Below are positions 9,474-16,771 of a stretch of 64,000 nucleotides of DNA, piece by piece. Origin of the DNA: DASPHG01 sp963748315 (GTDB lineage Bacteria; Actinomycetota; Thermoleophilia; Solirubrobacterales; Thermoleophilaceae). The stretch spans positions 248,001-312,000 of the forward strand of contig CAVVIK010000006.1 of NCBI GenBank assembly GCA_963748315.1. The letters are read 5' to 3'. The notes under the pieces are model-generated. The model had not been told where the DNA came from. It saw only the letters and a program-made list of their open reading frames with translations, and ran no database searches. Position 1 is the stretch's first letter, and each line of letters begins with the position of its first letter. The position numbers and the translations under genes were made by a program.

Positions 9474-10972
9474 ACACAGCGCTCGGGCGGCTCGGCTTGA
9501 TCGCGGTGGCGCTGCTCGCCGCGGCGGCGGTGCTCGCGGAGCGCCCGCGGTTGCGTGCGGCGGCGATGGCCGGCGCGCTCGTGCTGACCCCGATCCTGCT
9601 GATCGTCGAGATCTACGACACGGAGCAGTTCCAGACCCTCCGCGACCGCCCGGCCTTCACCGCCGCCGCCGTGGGCGCCGCGCTCGTCGGGATCGTGGTG
9701 GTCGCCGTGTTGATGGCGAGGCGGCCACTGTTGCTTCCGCTCCTCGCCGTCGCCGCGCTGCCGTTCCGGATCCCGATCGAAGCGGCCGGGCAGACCGCCA
9801 ACCTGCTCGTGCCGCTATACGGGGTGATCGCGGCGGCGTCGCTCGCGCAGATGCCCGCGCTTTTCCGCGACCGGCGCCCGGTGGGAACGCGCGACCGCTC
9901 GCTCGGGGTCTTGGGAGCCGTCCTCCTCGGATTCGTCGTCCTGTATGCGCTGCAGGCGACGTACGCCGACGACGTCAGCTTCGCCGCCCAGCAGGTGGTC
10001 TTCTTCTACGTTCCGTTCGCGCTGCTGTTCGGGATGCTCGTGCGGCTCGAGTGGACGGTGCGCGTCTTGAAGTGGTGCCTCGGCGCGGTGGTGGTGCTGG
10101 CGCTCGGGTTCGCGCTGATCGGATTCGTCGAGTACGCGACGAAGGCGCTCCTCTTCAACCCGAAGGTGATCGCCTCGAACGCATTCGGGTCGTACTTCCG
10201 CGTCAACTCGCTCTTCTTCGACCCGAACATCTACGGGCGCTTCCTGGCGGAGGTGATGATCATGATCGCGGCCGTCGTCGCCTGGACATCGAACCGGCGC
10301 AACATCGCGCTGTGGGCGACCACCCTCGCCGTCCTTTGGGCGGCGCTCGTGCTGACGTTCTCGCAGTCGTCGTTCGCGGCGCTGCTCGCCGGCCTGGCCG
10401 TCATTGCCGCGCTGCGCTGGAGCCTGAAGCCGGTGGCGATCATCACAGCCGTCGCGCTCTTCCTCGGTGCAATCGGCGGAGCCGTTGCGCTCGTGGTCCG
10501 GGGTGACATCCCCAGCCCGAAGGAGATCAACCGCGCGACCGTCGGCCGCTCGAAGCTGGTGACCGGCGGCCTCGAGCTATGGACGGAGCGGCCGATCCAC
10601 GGCTTCGGGTCAGGGTCGTTCCAGGAGGAGTACAAGCGCGAGCGGAACCTCGACCGCCCGAACTCGGTGACGGCGTCGCACACGACCCCGATCACGGTCG
10701 CCGCAGAGCAGGGGCTGATCGGGCTCGCGCTCTACGTGGTGCTCGTGGTCGTCGCGCTGCGCGCGCTTCTCGCGAGCGCGCGCATGTCGCTGGCGCGCAG
10801 CGCGATCGCGGCCGCGTTCGTCGCGCTCATCGTCCACACCCTCTTCTACGCCTCGTTTCTGGAGGACCCGACCACGTGGGTCCTGTTGGCGGCGGGTATG
10901 GCGCTGGCCGCCGGTCAGAGCTCCTCGGCCGTGAGCTCGTCGTCCTCGTTCACCTGGAGGAAGCGGGTGTAG
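9452..10972 (+). CDS. O-antigen ligase family (Wzy_C) polytopic membrane protein
   Basis: A 506-residue protein with about a dozen hydrophobic segments and one large loop. Wzy/WaaL family features are present: NSLFFDPNIYGRF before a helix, a periplasmic-side loop with RPIHGFGSGSF, and the downstream SHTTPITVAAEQGLIGL motif. Such proteins polymerise or ligate undecaprenyl-linked glycans at the outer face of the membrane. Gene order places it beside a polysaccharide ABC exporter, so it may attach or polymerise the exported polymer. It begins inside the preceding gene and its last 58 bp overlap the end of the convergent ABC ATPase gene. The serine-rich tail encoded there (SSSAVSSSSSF) looks non-conserved. 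Confidence 0.85.
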   Translation: MDASAPLDTALGRLGLIAVALLAAAAVLAERPRLRAAAMAGALVLTPILLIVEIYDTEQFQTLRDRPAFTAAAVGAALVGIVVVAVLMARRPLLLPLLAVAALPFRIPIEAAGQTANLLVPLYGVIAAASLAQMPALFRDRRPVGTRDRSLGVLGAVLLGFVVLYALQATYADDVSFAAQQVVFFYVPFALLFGMLVRLEWTVRVLKWCLGAVVVLALGFALIGFVEYATKALLFNPKVIASNAFGSYFRVNSLFFDPNIYGRFLAEVMIMIAAVVAWTSNRRNIALWATTLAVLWAALVLTFSQSSFAALLAGLAVIAALRWSLKPVAIITAVALFLGAIGGAVALVVRGDIPSPKEINRATVGRSKLVTGGLELWTERPIHGFGSGSFQEEYKRERNLDRPNSVTASHTTPITVAAEQGLIGLALYVVLVVVALRALLASARMSLARSAIAAAFVALIVHTLFYASFLEDPTTWVLLAAGMALAAGQSSSAVSSSSSFTWRKRV

Positions 10973-11718
10973 TGCCGCACGACCTCCCGTGAGCGGTCCT
11001 TCATCACGACCTCACCCTTGTGTAGCCACATCGCACGGTCGCAGAGCTTCTTCACCGTGCCCATAGCGTGAGTGACCAGGAGGATCGTCCGGTCCTCGCC
11101 GCACAGCTCCTGCATCCGCTCGAACGACTTCTTCTTGAACCGGGCGTCGCCGACCGACAGCGCCTCGTCGATCACGAGGATGTCCGGTTCCATGCAGACG
11201 GCCACGGCAAAGGCGAGCCGGCCGTACATCCCCGACGAGTAGGTGCGCATCGGCATGTCCATGAAGTCCTCGAGCTCCGCGAACTCGACGATCTCGTCGT
11301 ACTTCTCCGCCATCTCCTCGCGCGTGAGGCCCGCGGCGAGGCCACCGAGGACGACGTTCTCACGGCCCGTCAGCTCCTTGTTGAAGCCGACGCCCAACGA
11401 AAGCAGGGTGCTCACTCTGCCCTTCACCTCGATCCTGCCCTCCGTGGGCGGCAGGATGCCCGTGACGGCGCGCATCAGCGTCGACTTGCCAGCGCCGTTC
11501 GCACCCACGACCCCGTAGACGTGGCCGCGCTTGATGCGGAAGTTGACCTTCTTCAGCGCCTCGACCTCGCGCACGATCCGCTCGCGCCTTCCCAGGCGCC
11601 TGATCGTGTTCTGGAGCGTCGGCCTGCCCTCGATGGAGGTGCGGTACGTCACCGACACGTCGTCGACGACGATGCTGTAGCCGTCGTCGACGCTGTAGCC
11701 GTTCGACTCAGAGCTCAT
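10915..11718 (-). CDS. Polysaccharide/teichoic-acid-type ABC exporter, ATP-binding subunit (Wzt/TagH-like)
   Basis: A 267-residue ABC ATPase with Walker A GANGAGKS, Q-loop region SLGVGFNKELTGREN, ABC signature YSSGMYGRL, Walker B DILVIDEAL and switch histidine in LLVTHAM. The spaced ELTGREN and MYGRLAFAVAV pattern is diagnostic of the KpsT/Wzt/TagH polysaccharide-export family. It lacks the C-terminal carbohydrate-binding extension of long Wzt proteins. Its partner permease is the next gene upstream on the same strand. I chose the ATG at 11718, preceded by GGAG; the frame is open to 11799 and an upstream start is possible. It is the last gene of the cell-surface polymer operon. Confidence 0.92.
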   Translation of the reverse strand: MSSESNGYSVDDGYSIVVDDVSVTYRTSIEGRPTLQNTIRRLGRRERIVREVEALKKVNFRIKRGHVYGVVGANGAGKSTLMRAVTGILPPTEGRIEVKGRVSTLLSLGVGFNKELTGRENVVLGGLAAGLTREEMAEKYDEIVEFAELEDFMDMPMRTYSSGMYGRLAFAVAVCMEPDILVIDEALSVGDARFKKKSFERMQELCGEDRTILLVTHAMGTVKKLCDRAMWLHKGEVVMKDRSREVVRHYTRFLQVNEDDELTAEEL

Positions 11719-11795
11719 CCGGAAGCTCCGCGTGTGCGGCTGGCATGCGCCGCAGATCCGCCGCCAGACGTGCGCGGGGGCTTTCGGGTGGGCTC

Positions 11796-12734
11796 TCAAA
11801 GCCGGACGGCAAGCTCACGCTCCCTCGAGATGAAGAACACGACCCCGACGAGGAAGAGGCCGACCGCCCATGCGAGGCCCGCGAAGAACACAGTGGCGTC
11901 CGGAAGCTCGGAGTGGTCCACCGTCGAACTCAGCGCCCTGATGATCGGCGCCATCGGGTTGAGCCACATGAAGACGCCGAGACCGCGGTCGGTCGCCTGG
12001 TCGGCCGTGTAGAGGATCGGCGTCGTGTAGAGCCAGATCCTCAGCACGTGCGGCAGGAAGTTCGAGAGGTCGCGGAAGTAGACCTGCAAGGCGGCCACGA
12101 GACACGAGACGCCCGTCGCGATCAGCAGCGTGACGGCCACTATTGGAATCACGAACAGCGTCGCCCAGCCGAATGGCACGCCGATGATCAGGTGGATCAG
12201 GGCGGCGATCGGGACGGTCGGCAGGAAGCGCCTGAAGGCCCATACGACGGACGAGATCGGAAGCAGCACGCGCGGGAACGCCGTGTTGAGGATGAGCTTG
12301 CCGCCCCCCACGATCGAGTTGGCGCCCTGCTGCACCGACTGCGAGAAGAGGTGGAAGAGGAACAGCGCCGCGACCAGGTGGGCGAAGAAGTCCGCGCCGC
12401 GGCTGCCACCGCGGATGACCATGACGAGCAGGAAGTAGACGCATGCCATGAGCAGCGGGGTGATGATCAGCCAGAGCTGTCCGAGCGTCGTGTCGTAGTG
12501 CTTCGCGCGCAGTTTCGTCTTCGACAGCTGCAGCGCGAACTGCCGCCGCCGCCAGAGCTCGCGCAGGTACGGGCGCATGGGCGGCAGACCCGCCTTGAAC
12601 GGTTCGTAGACGTGGTAGTTGCCGGTGTAGTCGTCGCTGTCGAGGCGAGGCTTCCCGTTGCTCGGCTGCGGCGACGTGTCCTCAGCGGGCTGCGGCGGGT
12701 CCTCGTCCGTGCGCTTGAGCGTCTGCTCGGACAT
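11796..12734 (-). CDS. Polysaccharide/teichoic-acid-type ABC exporter, permease subunit (Wzm/TagG-like)
   Basis: A 312-residue ABC-2 permease. A ~70-residue hydrophilic N-terminus with proline-rich acidic sequence leads to the family signature KHYDTTLGQLWLIITPLLMACVY, then six membrane segments, including ISSVVWAFRRFLPT and the RDLSNFLPHVLRIWLYTTPILY motif near the end. This pattern is typical of permeases exporting undecaprenyl-linked polysaccharides or teichoic acids. It pairs with the ATPase encoded immediately downstream. The ATG at 12734 is used; an in-frame TTG lies three codons upstream. About 25 bp separate it from the glycosyltransferase gene. Confidence 0.92.
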   Translation of the reverse strand: MSEQTLKRTDEDPPQPAEDTSPQPSNGKPRLDSDDYTGNYHVYEPFKAGLPPMRPYLRELWRRRQFALQLSKTKLRAKHYDTTLGQLWLIITPLLMACVYFLLVMVIRGGSRGADFFAHLVAALFLFHLFSQSVQQGANSIVGGGKLILNTAFPRVLLPISSVVWAFRRFLPTVPIAALIHLIIGVPFGWATLFVIPIVAVTLLIATGVSCLVAALQVYFRDLSNFLPHVLRIWLYTTPILYTADQATDRGLGVFMWLNPMAPIIRALSSTVDHSELPDATVFFAGLAWAVGLFLVGVVFFISRERELAVRL

Positions 12735-12759
12735 CGCGGTCAATGTAGTGATTGGGGTG

Positions 12760-13623
12760 TCAGATCACGGGCGGTCGGCCCAGCCGCGTCATGCGCCAGA
12801 GCGTGCTCGCGCTGAGCGGCTTGCGCGTCCCGCAGGGCTCGCGGAGGCCATCCCTGAGGGCTTTCGCAACCGCGCGCAGATCCCCTGCTGAGCGCGAGCG
12901 CAGGAGCGCGCGGAGCGTGAACGACAGCACGTACAGCACGGCCAACGGCAAGGGCAGGTGCCGCCGCGCGAGCCAGACCCGGTTGCGCACCCCGTAGTGG
13001 AGCGAGTACGAGTGGCGGGCCGGCACGGGGCGCGGGAGAGGGTGCCTGACGGCGTTGTCGCCGGCGTACGCGACGCGGTAGCCGGCGTCCATGACCCGCC
13101 ACGCGAGGTCGATGCCCTCGTGCACGATCCGGAACGGGCCGGGCCAGCCGCCGACCTCGTCGAAGACCCGCCGCGGGATCGCCACCGCGCCCTCCCAGAC
13201 CGTGGTCACCTCACCGCTGCGGTGCGGGTCGCCCGAGCCGAGCCGAGGCACCCAGTCGCGCGGCGGCCGCCCTCCCTCGCGGGGATCGACGCGCAGCTGC
13301 AACAGCCCGAGACCGGCGTCCGATCGGAAGCGAGCCGCAACTCGCGCAAGCGCGTCGGGCTCGGCGAGGCTCGCATCGTCGTCGAGGAAGAACAGGAGCT
13401 CGCCCTCGACATGCGGGACCCCGGCGTTGCGCCCGCCCGTCGCGCCCTGGTCCACGGCAAGGCCGACCCCGCGCACGCCGGCCGGGAGTCCCTCCGGCTG
13501 CCAGCCGTTGCCCACGACGACCACGTCGTGCTCCACGTCGCGCTGGGCGAGCAGCGAGTCGAGCGCCAGCCGCAGCTCCTGCGGCCGGCCTCCGGTGGTC
13601 AGCACTACGACTCCGATCGTCAT
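12760..13623 (-). CDS. Glycosyltransferase family 2
   Basis: A 287-residue GT-A glycosyltransferase: N-terminal VVVLTTGGRPQELRLALDSL, nucleotide-binding DQGATGGRNAG, the metal-binding triple aspartate in LLFFLDDDASL, and a VWEGAVAIPRRVFDEVGGW acceptor-side segment typical of rhamnosyl- and galactofuranosyl-type GT2 enzymes. A hydrophobic stretch near the C-terminus (LPLPLAVLYVLSF) may be a membrane association helix. The start codon overlaps the stop of the CDP-alcohol phosphotransferase gene in an ATGA tetranucleotide. It probably adds a sugar during assembly of the polymer exported by the downstream ABC transporter. The donor sugar is unknown. Confidence 0.88.
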   Translation of the reverse strand: MTIGVVVLTTGGRPQELRLALDSLLAQRDVEHDVVVVGNGWQPEGLPAGVRGVGLAVDQGATGGRNAGVPHVEGELLFFLDDDASLAEPDALARVAARFRSDAGLGLLQLRVDPREGGRPPRDWVPRLGSGDPHRSGEVTTVWEGAVAIPRRVFDEVGGWPGPFRIVHEGIDLAWRVMDAGYRVAYAGDNAVRHPLPRPVPARHSYSLHYGVRNRVWLARRHLPLPLAVLYVLSFTLRALLRSRSAGDLRAVAKALRDGLREPCGTRKPLSASTLWRMTRLGRPPVI

Positions 13624-14357
13624 CGCAGCCGGTCGGACGTGAGGATGGCCGCGAGGTGGCCGAGTGCCGTGATCGCGGCCACCGGGATCAGCACGACCAG
13701 AAGCTCGTCCGTCACGCCGGCGATCTCGGCGACGAGCACCAGCAGCGTGAACTCCATCGCGACGAACGCGCGGTAGAAGGGCACGACGCGGACCGCCCGC
13801 CGCAGCGAGCGCAGCACGCCCCCGCGCGGCGCGGCAACGTCGCGCCGGTCCTCGGCCGGCGGCTTCCCGCTCTCGGCGCGCGCCACGAAGACCAGCGCCG
13901 TCTCTGACTTGATCAGCAGCACGAGCACTGCCAGGACGAGACCGAGGGTGACCTCGTCGGCGCGGACGCCGAGCGCGATCGGCAGCGCGGCCTCGGTCAG
14001 GTAGTGGCCGATGCGGTCGAGGTAGATCCCGCGCGGAGACGAGCGCCCTTGCCAACGCGCGACCTCGCCGTCGGAGCAGTCGAGCAGGATCTGAAGCTGG
14101 ATCAGGACGACGGCGCCGATCGCGGGCAGCAGGCCGTCGACGCCAAGGAGCGCCGCGGCCGCGATCCCCGTGAGGACGAACAGCCACGTGACGGCGTCCG
14201 GCGACAGGCCGAGACGCAGGAAGACCCGCGTCGCGTACGGGGACAGACGGCGGATGTAGAGCCGGCCGGCCCAGTGCTCGCCGCTGTTGCGCTCGAAGAT
14301 CTGAGGCGGTTGGGTGGCCGCCCGCAGCTCAGCGATCGAAGGCCGCGACGTAGGCAT
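13620..14357 (-). CDS. CDP-alcohol phosphotransferase, variant motif (His replaces fourth Asp)
   Basis: A 245-residue integral membrane enzyme with about six hydrophobic helices. The CDP-alcohol phosphotransferase signature D-x2-DG-x2-AR-x8-G-x3-D-x3-D is present at residues 93-118 as DCSDGEVAR, G110, D114, but the last aspartate, usually the catalytic base, is His118 (LDRIGHYL). Enzymes of this family move a phosphoalcohol from a CDP-alcohol to an acceptor hydroxyl. From the neighbouring cytidylyltransferase and glycerol-1-phosphate dehydrogenase homologue, its donor could be a CDP-polyol such as CDP-glycerol. The start overlaps the dehydrogenase gene by 29 bp and its stop overlaps the GT2 start by 4 bp. 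Confidence 0.88.
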   Translation of the reverse strand: MPTSRPSIAELRAATQPPQIFERNSGEHWAGRLYIRRLSPYATRVFLRLGLSPDAVTWLFVLTGIAAAALLGVDGLLPAIGAVVLIQLQILLDCSDGEVARWQGRSSPRGIYLDRIGHYLTEAALPIALGVRADEVTLGLVLAVLVLLIKSETALVFVARAESGKPPAEDRRDVAAPRGGVLRSLRRAVRVVPFYRAFVAMEFTLLVLVAEIAGVTDELLVVLIPVAAITALGHLAAILTSDRLR

Positions 14358-15390
14358 CGATTCGGCTCCTCGCCCCCTGCTCGTCGAGCTCGAGATGCTC
14401 GAGGATCGTGTAGCGGTCAGGGCGTGTCGACGGCGCGCGCAGCACCGCCTGTGCGAACTGCTCCTCGTCCAGGCCGAGGTCCTTCGGCAAGCGGGGCAGG
14501 CCGTGCCGCGCAAGACACGCGTCGATCAGCCCGGCCTGCACCTCGTTGCCGCGAAGGAAGGCGGTGAACAGCCCGGCCGCGCCTGCGAGCTCGCCGTGGT
14601 TGGCGTCGTTGTCCGGGAACAGAACGTCGACGGCGTGGAGGATCTCGTGCTCGCCGCCGCTGCACGGGCGGCTCGACCCGGCGGTCGCCATCGCCAGCCC
14701 CGACAGGACAAGCGCCTCGGCGAGGGCGACGAGGAACGAGTCGTCGTCGATCCCGTCCTCGCGATGGAGGACCGCGGCGGCGGCGGTGTGCGCGAACGTC
14801 ACGGCGACGCCGTCGACCGGCTCGCCGCGCGCCTGCTCGGCCAGCCGCCAGTCCGCGATCGCGGAGAGGTTCGAGACGGCGTCGCCGATGCCCGAGCGGC
14901 GCATCCGCGGCTCGCTGCGGCGGACGTAATCGAGGTCGACGACGATCGCCATCGGCATCTGGACCCCATAGGAGCCCTTGTGCCCGTCGTGCACGAGCGA
15001 CGACACCGGCGATGCGATTCCGTCGTGCGCGAGGTTGGTGGCCACCCCGACCAGCGGCAGCCCGGTCAGCGTCGCGGCGTACTTCGCAACGTCGAGGGTG
15101 CGCCCGCCACCGATGCCGACCAGCGCGTCGAAGGCGCCGCCACGGAGCTTCTCAGCGAGCTCGCGCGCGGCCACGAGCGTCCCGCCCTCAACGGTGAAGA
15201 AGTCGGCGTTCTCGAGCTGCGGACGCAACGTGCCCGCGAGTTCCTCGCCCAGCACCGGGCCGACCGCCACCGCGACGTGGCCGCCGCTCGATATCCGCCG
15301 GTCGGCGAGCAGCGGCGCGAGCGCCTGGACCGCGCCGGGGCCGATGTCGATCGCGAGCGGCGTCGCGACCATGCGGCTCAGTAGCGGCAC
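14329..15390 (-). CDS. sn-Glycerol-1-phosphate dehydrogenase homologue (EgsA/AraM family)
   Basis: A 353-residue protein matching the NAD(P)-dependent glycerol-1-phosphate dehydrogenase branch of the iron-containing alcohol dehydrogenase superfamily. It has the nucleotide-binding GGGRTLDVAK (residues 94-103), the substrate-side HDGIASPVSS (122-131), metal ligand Asp170 in GIGDAVSN, and histidines 248 (GGEHE) and 265 (NHGE). This family reduces dihydroxyacetone phosphate to sn-glycerol-1-phosphate, the archaeal lipid backbone. Bacterial AraM makes the same product. Here the gene lies between a CTP-type nucleotidyltransferase and a CDP-alcohol phosphotransferase, suggesting the product enters a CDP-activated polymer. 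I prefer the GTG at 15390, which has GGGAGG upstream and gives the conserved PLL-R N-terminus; an ATG at 15372 is possible. Confidence 0.87.
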   Translation of the reverse strand: MPLLSRMVATPLAIDIGPGAVQALAPLLADRRISSGGHVAVAVGPVLGEELAGTLRPQLENADFFTVEGGTLVAARELAEKLRGGAFDALVGIGGGRTLDVAKYAATLTGLPLVGVATNLAHDGIASPVSSLVHDGHKGSYGVQMPMAIVVDLDYVRRSEPRMRRSGIGDAVSNLSAIADWRLAEQARGEPVDGVAVTFAHTAAAAVLHREDGIDDDSFLVALAEALVLSGLAMATAGSSRPCSGGEHEILHAVDVLFPDNDANHGELAGAAGLFTAFLRGNEVQAGLIDACLARHGLPRLPKDLGLDEEQFAQAVLRAPSTRPDRYTILEHLELDEQGARSRIDAYVAAFDR

Positions 15391-16109
15391 GCAACCTCCC
15401 GCGCGCGCGCGAGATCGTTGTGATCGTCGACCTCGACCCAATCGACCTGGCCGATCGGCGCGATCCCGATGCGACCGCCACGATCGGCGAACTCCTGGTA
15501 GCCGTCCTCGTAATACAGGTCCGTGTCGCGCTTCCACGTGGCCTCGAGCGCCTCGGCCAGTGGCTCGGCGGCGTCGCCCTCGATGAGGGTGACGCCGATG
15601 TACTCGCCCGCCGCGTTCGACGGGTCAAGCGCCTTGTTGATCCGGTCCATGAAGCCGTCGTCGGTCACGTGGAGCTTCATCTCCTCCTCGCCGAGTGCCT
15701 TCTCGGTGTCCGCCGCAAGCACGATGGCAGGCCCGCGCGCGGCGAGAACGGTCTCCTCGACGCTTGCCGGATGGACAGTGTCGCCGTTCACGAGGATGGC
15801 TCCGCCCAGCAGCTGCTCGCGCGCGGTCCACAGCGAGTAGGCGTTGTTCCACTCCTCCGCCTTGTCGTTGAAGACGAGCTCGAGGTTGACGCCGTGATCC
15901 TGCTCGAGCGCTCGCTTGCGCTCGTCGATCCGATGGGCGGCGAAACCCGTGACCACGACTACGTCGTCGAGCCCAGCGCGCTTCAAGTTGGCGAGCGCGA
16001 TGTCGAGGATCGTGCGGTCGCCATCAACCGGCAGCAACGTCTTCGGCAAGTCATCGGTTAGCGGCTGCAGGCGCCGGCCGGCGCCCGCAGCGAGGACGAG
16101 CCCGATCAA
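15378..16109 (-). CDS. Sugar/polyol-phosphate nucleotidyltransferase, LicC-like cytidylyltransferase
   Basis: A 243-residue GT-A-fold nucleotidyltransferase. The N-terminus carries the nucleotide-binding pattern LAAGAGRRLQPLTDDLPKTLLPV. Features of the phosphocholine cytidylyltransferase (LicC) branch follow: a WNNAYSLW segment, metal-binding VNGDT, YYEDGYQEF and a C-terminal VEVDDHNDLARA. Such enzymes form CDP-alcohols from CTP and a phosphoalcohol. Neither licA-type kinase nor choline genes are nearby, whereas a glycerol-1-phosphate dehydrogenase homologue is directly downstream, so a glycerol phosphate or other polyol phosphate is the more likely substrate. The start overlaps the preceding gene's stop (ATGA), and its end overlaps the dehydrogenase start by 13 bp. 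Confidence 0.87.
   Translation of the reverse strand: MIGLVLAAGAGRRLQPLTDDLPKTLLPVDGDRTILDIALANLKRAGLDDVVVVTGFAAHRIDERKRALEQDHGVNLELVFNDKAEEWNNAYSLWTAREQLLGGAILVNGDTVHPASVEETVLAARGPAIVLAADTEKALGEEEMKLHVTDDGFMDRINKALDPSNAAGEYIGVTLIEGDAAEPLAEALEATWKRDTDLYYEDGYQEFADRGGRIGIAPIGQVDWVEVDDHNDLARAREVACRY
15395..15400 (-). promoter_or_regulatory. Shine-Dalgarno site deciding the GTG start of the dehydrogenase gene
   Basis: The minus strand reads GGGAGG, four bases before the GTG at 15390 and inside the end of the upstream nucleotidyltransferase gene. The alternative ATG at 15372 has no such site, so the longer product is preferred. Confidence 0.55.
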
Positions 16110-16771
16110 TCCCCTTCGTCCTCCTCATCCTCATAGATCGACACCGGCGCGGCCGTGTGGCGCGCCCACGACGCGACGCACTCGGTGGCGAGGACCACCG
16201 CGAGCGTCCCTGCGATCACGAACAGCGCCGCGGGAAGGGCGTCGGCTACGAGGAGCAACGTGACGAGGATGAGGCGCCCGTCCCAGCCCCCGAGCACCAC
16301 GTCGAGCACCGCGGCGGGCGGCTTTCCCTGGAAACGTGCGCGGTAGACGAGGTCGTAGTGGCGGAACGCGAGCACGGCGATCAGGGCGAATGCGGCGGCG
16401 GACGACGACTCGCCGACCGTCGAGCCGATCCAGATCAGGCTGCCGTACTCGCCCACGCGCACGGCGCCCGGCAGCGCCCAGGCGAAGCGATCGGTGTGCG
16501 GCCTTCCGCTCGAGAGCCCGGCCCAGACGACGAACCAGGCGACGGCCGCGGCGACCGTCCCGTTCGAGGCGCCGTCGCCCTCGACCACGATTGCCGCGAA
16601 CAGCCCGCCCAGGCCGATCATGGCGAGCGGCAGCGGTGGCACCGGAATGAAGCGGCCGACCATCGCTCCGAGGAGTCGCGCGAGCGGCCCGTCGTCGCGG
16701 TAGCTCTCGAGCGGTGTGCGCTCCGCCCGGGAGAGGCGCTCGCCGATCGCGATTCCTGGTGCGGCGCTCAT
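16106..16771 (-). CDS. DUF5941-like membrane protein
   Basis: A 221-residue protein with an N-terminal soluble ~40 residues (SYRDDGPLARLLGAMVGR) and about five hydrophobic segments, ending in an acidic tail rich in Glu/Asp. The sequence and position fit the DUF5941 domain seen in actinobacterial polymer clusters next to CDP-alcohol phosphotransferases; its function is unknown. In related actinobacteria I recall this domain being fused to the phosphotransferase, whereas here it is a separate gene starting in a 4-bp ATGA overlap with it. Conserved RHYDLVYRARF near residue 138 may be a functional loop. It could be an accessory or second membrane-embedded transferase subunit. Confidence 0.65.
   Translation of the reverse strand: MSAAPGIAIGERLSRAERTPLESYRDDGPLARLLGAMVGRFIPVPPLPLAMIGLGGLFAAIVVEGDGASNGTVAAAVAWFVVWAGLSSGRPHTDRFAWALPGAVRVGEYGSLIWIGSTVGESSSAAAFALIAVLAFRHYDLVYRARFQGKPPAAVLDVVLGGWDGRLILVTLLLVADALPAALFVIAGTLAVVLATECVASWARHTAAPVSIYEDEEDEGD

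Noticed and set aside
14329..15390. Generic iron-containing alcohol dehydrogenase
   Set aside because: The HDGIASP, GIGDAVSN, GGEH and NHGE motifs are those of the glycerol-1-phosphate dehydrogenase branch.
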